A stretch of DNA of 64,000 bases from positions 124,001 to 188,000 of the forward strand of contig JBBCJX010000003.1 in assembly GCA_037189985.1 (NCBI GenBank), read 5' to 3'. The notes below the pieces were generated by a model, which saw only the letters and a program-made list of their open reading frames with translations, was not told the origin of the DNA and made no database searches. This DNA comes from UBA2031 sp037189985. GTDB taxonomy: Bacteria > Pseudomonadota > Gammaproteobacteria > Pseudomonadales > Moraxellaceae. How positions within the stretch are numbered: the first letter of the stretch is position 1; every line of letters starts with the position of its first letter. This document shows, in pieces, positions 27,101 through 28,195 of the stretch. The translations under genes and the position numbers were made by a program.

Positions 27101-28043
27101 CAACAACTATCAGGGCACGGACAGCTTCACCTATCGCGTGAGCGACGGTAGCAGCCAGTCGGGCTTGGCCACGGTCACCATTACCGTGACGGCACCCAAT
27201 AAGCTGCCGGTGGCCAAGAACGACAGCTTCAGCACCCAGGAAGACACGCCGGTCCGCCTCAACGTGCTGGCCAACGACACGGATGCAGATGGCGATGACC
27301 TGACCGTGCAGATCGTGAGTGCACCGAAGAATGGCACGCTCACCTTGCATGCGGATGGCACGTATACCTACACGCCGAAGAAGAACTGGTACGGTACGGA
27401 CAGTTTCACCTATCGGGCAAGCGACGGTATGGGGCAGTCCGGGCTGGCGACCGCCACGATTTCCGTGACCAAGGTAAACGATGCGCCGGTAGCGCTGAAT
27501 GCGGTCTACCAGTTGCAGCAGAACGGCACGGTACGCATCGATTTCTGTGATCTGGTGGTCGATGTGGATGGCGATAGTCTGGCCCTGAGCTTCGGCTCTC
27601 CTGCGCATGGCACGCTCACCCGCAACTGGGATGGCAGCTATACCTATCGCCCGGCAAACGGCTATGTGGGTACCGATGCTTTCACTTATACCGTCAGCGA
27701 CGGCAAGTTGAGTGCCACGGCCACTGTGTCGCTCAACGTGCTCCCGGCGTCGTCTGCCTGCTTCAGCAACAACGTCATCAGCCTCATCCTGCAATCCCTG
27801 TTGGGCGGCAACCAGGATCGTGGTCACCTCGTGTATGGCAACGGCGACGACGTGACCACGGTTGCTGAAGTCACGGGCCGCAGTTCCGGCATTTCCGTGA
27901 ACTGGAATGCCGGCCAAGCTTCTGTGGGTAACCAGCCCGCAGGGTACAACGTGGATGCAACATGGTTGAGGGAGTTGCTTAATACTGCCGAGCGCCTTGA
28001 TCTTGCAGCCAGTACCGGGCTGGTGGTGAAGGTACAGAAGTGA
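1..28043 (+). CDS. Giant multidomain surface/secreted repeat protein (5' partial)
   Basis: The frame is open from base 3 to the stop at 28041-28043, at least 9346 codons. Codons before the first in-frame TTG at 90 encode a CARDB-type motif (GWVDRV), so the true start lies left of the window. Order by window position: CARDB-type repeats to about 6170; pre-peptidase-like and IPT-like domains to 6790; propeller-like region 9090-9990; Ig/cadherin-like repeats 10980-13850; dockerin-like pair near 15660; Big_2-like domain near 16500; hydrophobic stretch 17400-17590; second propeller-like region 18180-19380; AT-rich insert 19440-22690 with peptidoglycan-binding-like and GH19-like domains; metalloprotease 22650-22990; cadherin-like repeats 23690-27740; unrecognised C-terminus. 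This architecture is typical of exported adhesins or cell-wall-acting giants; function is inferred. No RTX nonapeptides were seen. The export genes follow directly downstream. Confidence 0.93.
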   Translation, partial: TTGWVDRVTIRSLSTGTIILSSDLGYEPSLEGPLAAGAFLDRAFTFNWPAGVSPVGRFEFLVVADNADQVVEVNLEDTAESNNAYQTQMAFGPDLVAKNLNVSPQNPQAGDVLTISWEVWNEGAAALSTFFNENIYITNMTAGEMLRNIWLGYDPAQDGFIRPGEFRMRSISVQLPHGIIGAGDIDIRLTTNGLQGFHGTIYETNASNTAYDNNELVAHTYSQQRPYADLRITDVSAPSSTVSGEYVTLTWTVTNHGNAETGTGWYDDIILSTDSVIGNSNDLRIARVRHEGMLVPGQSYTQTATVKLPLWGSGGFFLAVKSDGGGEVLEFDTRADNVSPATLIEFITPFIDLVVSEVSAPEAAVGGESIQVNWSVSNIGNATTDLSYWNDRVYLSRDGSISADDIILSGSISHQGLLGSGASYTGHATVTLPRNLEGDFYLIVDTNIGRAVTESDIANNARVSVLPLRITLAPAADLVVNDVSGPGILRPGEATTLTYTVSNLGDADATGSWLDRIYLSDGGQLIQVASLINANTLPAGQSGQRTVSFTVPANVPEKEYHWLVKVDTNNSIYERDREANNQAISLEPVRIARLDLSVTSITAPSLVPSGSSLHVDWVVTNTGGTAIGNWVDRVFLVQGATSIKVGEVARSGPLATGASYQLGLDIAIPLNYAGEYEIRVITDAANALNDGLRGNNQRSQALEVDLTPYADLAVTSVTAPERIIADPAPLEVSWTVSNQGTGAGLTSSWVDRVVLSRNATYGDSDDVVLGEFLREGGLQAGDAYTRTEQFLMPPYTSGRYTIFVVSDARAQVFENGSETNNRGQVAHPVDIMPQPYADLQVESVTYTGEPASGKPLQVVWSVVNNGIGSTSTAAWSDRVWLSRNPDGTGGVIELGSAGHIGQLAVGDRYQRTLNVVLPQGITGDYYLNVSTSGPYEFIYTNNNRTSSAVIPVSLSLSPDLRVESVSLPQTAQEGTLIDVTWTVVNEGEVPATGIWTDTVYLVPVSGTGNTVNLGSFSYDRGLDAGIRYTRTEQVRLPAKIEGLYRIQVVTNTGYKLYEHGVARNNNSLLSTDTTTISLNDRPDLRVSSVEVPTHVTAGTSAAIRYTVTNQGPTAATGQWRDRVYLSLDGTLSADDILLGQFSNGAALAPTESYSVTSAMVDIPIRYRGNAYIIVVADGGNNVDEYPNESNNVRVAQFYVDPVPFADLVASDVVAPDQAVYGSSIEVRYKVSNKGSAETRGDSASVQTWTDSVWLARDPRRPGAYKGDILLSTTTHTGHLAVGEDYLGTATVRLPANLYSGNYYITVWTDTYDTILEDTLASNLNPDDPNQADNNNYKARPISIIGITPPDLTVTDVIAPATANAEGSYSFSYTVRNVGDLIQNGGWTDTVYLADTPDLATAKEVWRLGDYTQRRTLANGESYTVTQTVQLGPSVQARYLIVRTDSGSAVAEVSESNNNRSTASIVSNRASDLAVTAVITQPDNFSGEETLITWTVTNLGADVWAGTRNWIDSVFISADPVLIKDSKRTTRLASVIHPNTEGLASGESYTASAKVKLPPGTDGTYYIYVITDVDKGAENWTPLPDLKSGSNAGVSEQYATRVYEDGNIQNNTARGTLDITYREADLQIDSITLSDPNPSSGQLITVTWTVTNRGTRETRANSWLDGVYLSRDASLDETDYPLVDRGSELERLSRVRATSLGTNPDGTPHYLQPGESYTNSATFLLPESISGDFHILVKADTSTTKNYQSPTPSSIRSGLDTIGGSGPGAVLEFRDEGNNVASLPVSITLATPPDLQVTEVLAPNAVLAGQTFTVNYTVSNLGGEVPSDQRSWVDLVYLSKDRFLDVKSDRYVGYLNHSGGLAAGGSYSGTLQITVPRDLEGPYYVFVVTDPANAMGKGEFGSVREFGKEQNNELAAAQPILVETPPPADLKATNVIVPASGIVGNDIQITYTIINDSINPALGRWTDAVYLSTDSEWDIGDILLGKIDRTSGLAAQGSYTATLTAKLPPLKDGSWRIIVRPDLYNEVFEGKITYTATGLNIPPGEANNRTASGSALQVTVPTLQVANLLNTTLSPGQERLYRVSVASGETLRVTLDALSDQGSNELYIRYGDIPTGYAFDAAYTNPSAADQQVIIPSTLAGDYYILVRAREGATALPVTLRADLVPLSITQVTPDQGGTGDDNHRWVTFDILGTHFKAGALVKLSRPGFYEVEPSRWQVLDATHIRAIFDLRDVPHGLYDITVINPDGSRVTEVARYLVERGIEVDVTIGIGGPRTLGPGENGLYSVSLQSLTNVDTPYVRFDIGAPNMGNSSYVLEGLELPYVVFASNVVGQPDGRTTDAAGNTQAYGATPTTGTTRKDIPWASLDGALNTNGFSLTPGYAFDVGAGGFVGMTFAVQTYPGLAEWIAYDFEGLRAKLYALRPEWKEQGLLDGGAETLDNIQPGLSAKFLSRDPEVHLSKLEQLALPFRFNVLGSATPLTRDEFVADQILHALKLRDAILADSTVPPTLANLAADPSQWTAGWLAALESAGLLRPLDEAPPIRENTKVLSLNATLASGILLAKGGESYRTQADILSFFSQVQKWYGDTARYAGDPDAATVQILYHEYRELPNGGGFVEIPVPAMADPADHDQQAAQDTHFLNFNVYAGGQAELEYLRYIGVLDQNFRPVGAQALNLTQYLQQAAQQASEAGALISVRGPQAVLGADGGSYVPTGTALPYTLSFSNPSLTAAGQLRIVTQLDADLDPRSLRLSDIKIGDINVHLPGDRANFQGDFDFTGSKGFILRVSAGIDVQTRTATWLLQAIDPDTGEVLQDATRGLLVAAVGASESQAEQQTRGFVSYTVQAAVSAASGAEITTTARILIDAAPPIESTASTVSLDAQAPTTAIAVTALGNNAEGLPTFDVRWQSVDDTSGIKSVTVYVAENGGDFRIWLRQVSPEQAQALFTGEAGKQYEFLAVATDNAGNREAASVANAVLPDDGARQAILDSLGVTETLTQTTEIPLAPADRNYSSNTLFQQATQQLPGNVASTQQGDLRNVLAPFTLRGFAEGFAGSAGDVGALALVELADGSVLTSAGSARNEVYRFGKDGGRSTQPLFTLDSPVLDMAVDSLGQLWVMTGAELLQVDAASGEILRRLKGPGGEPLTHALAIHPETGLIYVSSGNGIEIFNPTEADPVRAWTHFSNQRVGDLAFGPDGRLWGVRWTGSEITASTLNPTTDIVSFPMTGREKGRAQLEYRIAGLVDSISFGAAGTALEGLLLASSNLKQRPVVAGSGSTPHQSAVWMIELESRRVLQVATGGTRGESIVATRDGRILAAQTGRIDEIAPRRAPLVTAVTVPDGALMPLPLTQVGVVFDQDMWLGNAPESDGRSVLNTANFTFTALDGDGSSIVTPHSVRWDAATRTAWLDVSGLPAGHYQLTVSASLQNSMEVALEQGYVSTFTALLNMTSHLRLDFSNTRADRATGAIAYDINITNIGPDDLRGPLMLLLDPGRYFGEGILGATPGTGDQSDLWVLDLTAALQGMGGKLASGALLANQTVIIVPASLFSVRAGMADLVKANLGHGVYAMPYENLPPTLGLPASQTTAPGVPEDLVALPDLLARLGLANRAALEAHILETDFSSATTDAQALVLLGLPADLPDAELMALYYVWDELYFGPYDDTPVLTENLVLPAAQAGQPWSAEVQAVDADGTTFFWQLVQAPAGVTLTPVEGFTEGEDGYHARAVLNWTPGLRASADTEIVVRVYDSRGGVATKRFQLPVTGGNHAPVIGGLYDFTLQEGQPLVLPIAAADADGDTLTYTFRNLPAGARFDAATGLLSWTPGYNQAGVYEGITVLVSDGDRVVSQSFTLTVEQAWPKPVLSPVLAQTLREGDRFALQLRGNLPGGQAQTDGSTVTLEYSSPWLPGGATLNSETGWLEWTPGFNQHGNFRLPVTLTATWTSPDGEVTVTTVTQDVVLNVLNANGAPVFLPAETWQVLEGQPLRISVFAADPDNPDFEPRIRLIPGGPATGPATTAPTVSYTVQGLPEGAVFDAETLEIVWTPGYAQSGSYTITVTATDDGDGTGTPAVSHLVIPIVVSNANRAPVIGNIQNAFMDKGAVLDIPVTAVDVDGNPVTLTVIGLPPFATFIQNVPGSGNASGVIRFAPGAGHRGDYTITVVASDDGDGNINQVLTESRSFVLTVRSESEAPVITAPAQVVAVVGQPLSLPILISDADQDALTLASLGLPIGATFTPQPQYGHVLLNWTPTADDLGSRDVEIIVTDSGLPPADAGYATPANPVPNVTRHVIRIVVREANVAPGLLGVQVNGELVNAGDGSAPLAINISEGQPLDIAFFGQDSDGDHLDWRATGLPRGMVLTPSASGDRASLTWLPDFFAAQDSNTGTPGLWRFTVTGSDGMASITRTVEIRVQNVNQTPRILPMPLQLVSEGETLSFTVRGVDFDNDTLRYALLFDATTPAGIAFDPLTGYFEWTPTQDVVDNAQGSDKPFTFTFQVSDGTAVSTQTVQVRVFDVNRRPSLTVSNHAVVVGDTLSIPVVFGNTATSGIQVNDADGIAQTQNLAITFHNLPEGATYDATTRRLLWTPGPGQIGDVLVTAQVSDGRHTTSATFTLRVVADATANAPKITVSTTPSFPALPGQLVVATVRADAWSGIASITTEMRNPLTGQWQAVALDGAGRLRFTPAAPGLLELRVTATDRDGFTATQTHTVRVKDPADTQAPALQWGGLLIGQGSLEAGSRPADITALTAITARITELQLMGWRLEMAPVGSNAWQTVAEAEWPAISLDQQVTLVTLDPTRFANGLYQLRLSATDLAGRTREIEAVLRLDTAEKHIETVTTSDGTVQLGGHTLDLARYWQAGTTVGDLGNWQIPALASQLGSDQPRTEMSGATAPWQEGARVWLQVPATLANGAAGLANLSFTLATQSQKLGTEPWAPEVWHPAFTGPAGWQLEATNNSLAPLGGEGWGEGEVPDALIRQGNRLYDQNTGLPWVPEAWRLTAPDGTQYLLDAQGHMTQVIFTDGARWLVSDAGIVATSGDCVDFQRDNQGRIERIIYTPAALPLPLGEGWGEGNPSLSIAYRYTATNQLLLARELGSASLGIPYAYVDDGHLITTPITANLGSAIQWTTTQGGGQWSGNLTASTTLAFTVRDSELASTVHVPGSQGAVLYALQGSLPVGASLSVTGAQVVGQTTVNGITTVLIRATTAGVKLIQLAGSGSATLYLSVAGDLNRDGKVDGADSALFSAPGQAAVADINGDGLINSTDRQLLYANLGFQANQAPVAMAENGSSTVKTHTGLAAHTNLDTLAQDFEGDTLFWRVLGSSHGVAKLSADGQTLIFQPEAGYSGAASITLQADDGFAASQPITVNVNVSGARLIAIHLQDLPSLRPGQFAQVRATADFADESGVVITNPTWLTLTLADLGSMGGVGGNSVVVDDSRDTVRATGSGPALIIATRIDSDGRTVRAVLAVNAQAVPDYSDEGEGGYEDSLAIQPDVYPGTLTLTPSSTRQLKIHVLDYNTGKPVDVHTASPGSYSGTRYFVSDESIATVSADGLITAHAEGRVTISIVHLGSVLDENGNPVEQAIGQTNIVLNVRAAQLVDNDASTSTPLRIVLAAGQGGAIVAATGETVLVGEGVLQGETAVGIERLDLGTLTATVGMPLPGQGLMTTDTNGNTRPQPDLLQALGAFRLDIEGESTAGYPLQFAIPMQTGSSQFTLAPRAPGAGEDGLVHAGDEVYFFKRGTLLDENGQQKDVWWLVDNGFVGEDGIARTASPPYAGVLKPGEYIVSRRIENGQLVEVRGMRNQVSYDPMTMIAISSIGAAAATQMASGTLGGLMLGMEGMAALMLLPTLGGALYTYTYGQAVTPLLTITELPPGTPGDLYRVDTTPFRGSPIDTNGVTKPVIDANSVTFNRETRSYEFKLQGFDPQSIYRAINPNNVSLSQIPADQLPWAEIRLFANGKMIGKTPVLLSTLTDTLRVAIPDHYAAGDVTMQIVVGYAIGRVVNEIGGVITTDQVLSSNKVGLKATGSFSVTLAREGLTVFRKQEDGSTTTAGTLALDDSVATEYLLGNKVDGVAITKDGTRAYIAGNGKIYVVDLLAMRLLPTILLPESVNVTSLLINPTGNRLFVATGSSVVAGSYALMALDIDPASGGYHRSWLTLQSNMLAPQANPYGFAGMQITADGKTLIVAAPQSADLPNVLANRSQGNVYVIDLYNGLNLQTGIVAAASVIKTEISGRTGINPRSIIAMTASGGLVSNNQFLVTSTGSNSSGLGALKIEYRNGKPASAKLATIDLSQVTGDIKSERLNIQRAFDAVLVEKDGVQWAIVSDDNRPWNDAYYQAMWEAPMVVTSVMGVPLSVAGGSVDAKSVLVGGKLGFVRDPFGEAEYIGATSPDAAALTGTPSAGVAYRDMSLNGDYLVVNTFGEYMAQDGVSTEFKMGNLVFSLSRLLDLAVTQASKDYRLQVGLGKEKPADPPPVEAIGQPLLEQNGEEPKSWIGILTSEVINAINTVKSWLSPDVDNSIFRPGDIYVFDMAKILAELADSSNNSDDAKFFRKNYQDIYNELKDKSVGSIRDLISEGGLTGFGLDAKEIEDLTSSLIRDGRIRLVTKDGNAVRASTNTEAVKRLLSVSAVDREYGYDTEGGALDFGKTGNMVMYRYISQEEIDLLRSGGVLESVKYKFTVSFTLNGKVASIGYNVTSQDAPERESGTPVGKRPANNPGYSQIHLKGEVKANGRNNDVLDVLKVEQRLRYLGYGINPLIAGSGEITINGKLDAKEAIALQLFENIVSGKPAFGYDLARNGSMVFVRGSNANVTIGGSGIYLDWLNAVNAPHWMQLFDSNKNTSLNKVENVGNGWKTTMTGASYGTSWLYDLMLGAAQESYAMGGGTLRAPLLFSGTDILGMILRLGVSEQYISRINQAKVQRSDEVVIEQTDYRQSSWDLSRAIGLADRINQLTGTMGQGEVLKDFIAVYEAGQKNNGVSLGSLVRIGGMGLGYDYRLTEGTLAGLIYQAANANSNLMSVEDARAWAKAMQASFERFGITKSSSSNDGSAKYDQRIAAFLSQALYETGFLKDYIEDPGRYSKSNISTPQNKKGVANPMYKNGRFLKDSGYVDVNGKRLNWAEFIFDTGLTKEQRAQWIAAIGYASWPGTKKPVGNSDRLPTSYLDDPSKFDGWIYRGMGLFHLTGKENFDQFATYYYGKGTSGYDNFMEDPYSFFQQSFEGDKKLLVDAASWYFSVYKNLNGVADGLQGSVDLISKMVAPFVNNSWATRNDIYNNALGFSQEGNPYENLRYALWQLGVNATNVDDNPLDAKTYEGAFEIKLKVPGAPQSIQGSLWQKAALSEVTMSPIDAAPSIKSGDMMAFLVDVDAVVPYGAFDYVQQVASVEQRRGVQSEALIATVGQCMGLRSWEEGAGVFLAPISASDINISWNDVRNKSVRYHVIQKPKHGHLEIDPEFPSRMFYTPDESLSGKGSDFFIFDTITRKGIIRVHQYIVGPEYGDNWVTCEGVGAGRIQWRISSENGSSLGAEDYLLTAQSLFGQIKGFGSINLSFGMESLPGQSLGETKGSNIILDIDAAGHGWYFDWQGTGDDWLPTSNPYEWMARPGSAAEGRMDFLSVFLHEYGHALGMEHSHDSHDLMAATLQPGVRRLPSAEDMAFFQAVNGMAELAANTPQPYSPFSPFTPDVPLPLSMSLVLAGIRRRFGNVGTDGGQTLTQALPQGERGNMAVQYHIAANPQLLPLTGQGNGWEYTGAVEFADGGAVLHETAGSQTRLNQVFTVGPNDRYLSFTVNATLGDQANGPDDAFEVALLDANTGASLLGQTGLTHNDALINQQANGTEHKAAAVTRQDNADGSFTYLVDLAGIPAGTVLNLSFDLIGFGRGAEAANSQVVIRHLHVGGGVQEARDDSITTAEDTPVLLDVRANDVGADQAGIMPVLVTAPLHAIVELTDEGQFRITPAADWFGTDSFTYALSDGVTTSNTATVTFTVTPVNDAPVAQDVQAAVEEDGRLTLDLLAAALDVEGDTLSVAIVAGPQHGLLVQNADGTFTYTPNADFNGTDSFTWQVSDGELDSGIATVTIAVTPVNDTPVAQSLVVTTAEDTTVAVNLAALVSDVDGDALVLSLGSLPQHGTVTLENGVATYVPVADYFGSDSFSYLVSDGITSTEGIITLTITPVNDAPVAKPVAVTTLEDEALTFTIPALVLPLAPGEGWGEGEPTSGAWDIDSETLTFTFSEPAHGTLIHNPDGSFTYTPFADFNGVEQITYTVSDGELSASNILTITVTPVNDAPVAGNISVTTDEDVALPLNLLASVSDVDGDVLQVIAWSSPLLGTLSQDDEGRLVYTPHANVHGTDQFTYTVSDGITTATATVTINVLPVNDAPEARDDSVTLAEDGQVTINVLANDFDVDGDALTSHLVSGPQHGTLLHNSDGTFTYIAHADYFGEDRFTYRVNDGELDSAVAEVRITVTPVNDAPIAKPVTVTTLEDEALTFTIPTLVLPLPWGGGEPTSGAWDIDSPHLALTVSNPLHGMLIRNPDGSFTYTPFADFNGVEQLVYTVSDGEFSVSSTLTITVLPVNDAPVASPITATLLEDGSVVLDLMAASTDADGDALTTHIVNGPQKGSLVRGVDGRYVYTPFANVSGEDSFSYAAYDGSSTSAPALVRLVITAVADAPTLSFGSGTGDVSRELFRTGWESVSNNTNTSTLVQQSTLDGWTLITRPDPTWGGANGFEVWSTGDKMADNLGILRTVSAAAGNGKNWLELNSAGLNQSQTLGISRQMETVAGASYVLSFDYAGRIGYSTDYTRIGIYVDGVKVATYANTSPNSALNWQALEFSFIGKGGVQEIRIVSEATRQDINGRGAMIDDIALIETVPRNTGLEDTAIRLSTIQAALTDTDGSEVLTLAIEAIPSGAMLTDGTRSFTATATQNRADITGWNLANLRITPPADFYGQMPLLVVATSTEQSNGSASSTSAVLNVTVLPVNDVPVAVNDSATVKSNQTVRIDVLANDIDVDGDALTTLLVSGPKKGTLTRNADGSFSYKSNNNYQGTDSFTYRVSDGSSQSGLATVTITVTAPNKLPVAKNDSFSTQEDTPVRLNVLANDTDADGDDLTVQIVSAPKNGTLTLHADGTYTYTPKKNWYGTDSFTYRASDGMGQSGLATATISVTKVNDAPVALNAVYQLQQNGTVRIDFCDLVVDVDGDSLALSFGSPAHGTLTRNWDGSYTYRPANGYVGTDAFTYTVSDGKLSATATVSLNVLPASSACFSNNVISLILQSLLGGNQDRGHLVYGNGDDVTTVAEVTGRSSGISVNWNAGQASVGNQPAGYNVDATWLRELLNTAERLDLAASTGLVVKVQK
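6180..6790 (+). other. Pre-peptidase C-terminal-like plus IPT/TIG-like domains
   Basis: After the last CARDB repeat the protein reads LSPGQERLYRVSVASGETL and later GDYYILVRA, which resembles bacterial pre-peptidase C-terminal domains. The next segment (ITQVTPDQGGTGDD, later GLYDITVINPDGS) resembles an IPT/TIG immunoglobulin-like fold. From 6790 to about 8600 I recognise no family. Near 8690-8900 an Ig-like segment with a DNAGN motif follows. Confidence 0.55.
9090..9990 (+). other. Beta-propeller-like region in the giant protein
   Basis: Repeated blade-like segments alternate phrases such as DSPVLDMAVDSLGQLWVMT, HALAIHPETGLIYVSSG and VGDLAFGPDGRLWGV, about 40 residues apart. This is the usual look of NHL- or SMP30-type propellers. 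It is followed near 9990-10300 by a Big_5-like segment (VGVVFDQDMW). Confidence 0.5.
10980..13850 (+). repeat. Tandem Ig/cadherin-like (He_PIG-type) repeats
   Basis: Roughly nine repeats of about 95-120 residues. Each has the order NxAPVI, EGQPLxLPI, ADADGDTLTY, LPxGAxFDAxTGxLxWTPGxxQxG, then a closing VxVSDG strand. The pattern fits putative-Ig (He_PIG) and cadherin-like domains of large exported proteins, with DxDGD calcium-binding-like motifs. Likely rigid stalk sections. Confidence 0.7.
14851..14894 (+). repeat. Palindromic dispersed repeat, in-frame copy 1
   Basis: A CTCCCTC/GAGAGGG inverted pair is followed by GGTTGGGGTGAGGG. It is read in frame as APLGGEGWGEG, residues that fit no neighbouring domain. 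Confidence 0.75.
15161..15197 (+). repeat. Palindromic dispersed repeat, in-frame copy 2
   Basis: Same element and orientation as the copy 310 bp upstream: ACTCCCTCTCCCTCTGGGAG, then AGGGTTGGGGTGAGGG. It is translated as LPLPLGEGWGEG. The inverted arms CTCCC/GGGAG are intact. Confidence 0.8.
15655..15815 (+). other. Dockerin type I-like calcium-binding pair
   Basis: Two EF-hand-like loops, DLNRDGKVDGAD and DINGDGLINSTD, lie about 20 residues apart, each followed by a short helix (SALFSA; RQLLYANLG). This is the arrangement of type I dockerin modules. In a non-cellulosomal proteobacterium it more likely serves calcium-dependent folding than cohesin binding; that is inference. Confidence 0.65.
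18180..19380 (+). other. Second beta-propeller-like (YncE-type) region
   Basis: Blade-like phrases recur: VAITKDGTRAYIAGNGKIY, INPTGNRLFVATGSS and MQITADGKTLIVAAPQSA, each followed by a strand of the VYVIDL type. This matches seven-bladed YncE/surface-antigen propellers. It lies just before the AT-rich module. Confidence 0.5.
20170..20350 (+). other. Peptidoglycan-binding-like domain in the giant protein
   Basis: The segment reads DVLDVLKVEQRLRYLGYG, then a GKLDAKEAIALQLFE helix. This resembles the PG_binding_1 fold (V-Q-RL-LGY, then G-x-T-A-V-F). It sits inside the AT-rich insert and directly precedes a lysozyme-like domain, which supports a cell-wall role. Similarity is moderate. Confidence 0.5.
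21010..21900 (+). other. GH19/endolysin-like (lysozyme superfamily) domain
   Basis: Two signatures of chitinase-19-like endolysins are visible. At about 21140-21190 the protein reads RIAAFLSQALYETGFL, matching the FLAQ-HESGGF helix whose Glu (codon 21180) is the expected acid. At about 21501-21560 it reads WIYRGMGLFHLTGKENF, matching the family's YRGRGLIQLTGRxNY. Two residues of the second motif depart from consensus (Met for Arg, Phe-His for Ile-Gln), so activity is uncertain. Family members cleave peptidoglycan or chitin. The domain lies in the AT-rich insert. Confidence 0.65.
22650..22990 (+). other. Matrixin-like zinc metalloprotease module in the giant protein
   Basis: The motif HEYGHALGMEH at 22839-22871 is the metzincin HExxHxxGxxH zinc site. 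A Met-turn candidate (DLMA, Met codon at 22893) follows at the right distance. The lead-in DIDAAGHGWYFDWQG and the tail GVRRLP recur in the small paralogue at 29717-30598. From this module on the DNA is again GC-rich, unlike the preceding 3 kb. It may process the giant protein or foreign protein; which is unknown. Confidence 0.8.
23111..23150 (-). repeat. Palindromic dispersed repeat, in-frame copy 3 (reversed, degraded)
   Basis: The plus strand reads ACCCTGACCCAGGCCCTCCC then CAAGGGGAGAGG. This looks like the same element in the opposite orientation with some decay. Translated as LTQALPQGERG, it lies just after the metalloprotease module. Confidence 0.55.
24584..24625 (+). repeat. Palindromic dispersed repeat, in-frame copy 4
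   Basis: ACTCCCTCTCGCTCCGGGAG is followed by AGGGCTGGGGTGAGGG, translated as LPLAPGEGWGEGE. It sits inside a cadherin-like repeat at a point where most sister repeats have no extra residues. Confidence 0.8.
25465..25492 (+). repeat. Palindromic dispersed repeat, shortened in-frame copy 5
   Basis: It occupies the same place in the repeat near 25386 as copy 4 does in the repeat near 24505 (both within TIPxLVLPL...GEPTSGAWDIDS), but has lost part of the hairpin and the GGGTGAGGG tail. This supports duplication of the domain after insertion of the element, then partial deletion. Confidence 0.6.
26000..26590 (+). other. DUF642/galactose-binding-like domain inside the cadherin array
   Basis: The segment starts at ELFRTGWESVS and continues with LDGWTLI, GKNWLELNS, VAGASYVLSFDYAGR and IDDIALIE. 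The order (name-strand, W-x-E-L, SYxLSFxYAGR, IDDVxL) is that seen in DUF642-type carbohydrate-binding-like beta-sandwiches. Sugar binding is inference. Confidence 0.5.
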
Positions 28044-28050
28044 TCTGATT

Positions 28051-28082
28051 CCACTCCCTCTCCCGTGCGGGAGAGGGAGTGG
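28051..28082. repeat. Palindromic dispersed repeat copy 6; hairpin after the giant gene
   Basis: Starting 8 bp after the stop codon, a perfect 14-bp inverted repeat (CCACTCCCTCTCCC and its complement) flanks a 4-base loop. It shares its core with the in-frame copies. There is no T-run, so it is more likely an mRNA-stabilising or attenuating hairpin than a classical terminator. Confidence 0.7.
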
Positions 28083-28195
28083 GGGGAGTGTTCAGGTCTT
28101 CATTCATGTCGTCTTCTTCAAGGACGACGTGATGATGAAAATAACAAGGAGTGTCGGGCTTTTCGTATTGGCCTGACCTGCATGAGCTGTGGGGT

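Larger units (their letters stand above)
23690..27740 (+). repeat. Twelve cadherin-like tandem repeats
   Basis: Repeats of about 90-105 residues begin near 23690, 23957, 24232, 24505, 24830, 25106, 25386, 25700, 26600, 26920, 27200 and 27478. The common order is NDAPVA, EDT, DVDGDxL, PxHGTLxxNxDGSFTYTPxxDFxGTDSFTY, VSDG, then VTVTPV. This is the cadherin-like/VCBS-type tandem of large adhesins. The repeats starting near 24505 and 25386 are far more alike than the rest, pointing to a recent internal duplication. A different domain interrupts the array at about 26000-26590. Confidence 0.8.

Noticed and set aside
23690..27740. Regular repeats considered as a CRISPR-like array
   Set aside because: The period is about 280-300 bp, the frame is open and the repeats encode cadherin-like domains.
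28132..28176. Short frame MMKITRSVGLFVLA before tolC with AAGGA upstream
   Set aside because: Only 14 codons, and tolC has its own complete signal peptide in another frame. It could be a leader or remnant, but nothing further supports it.
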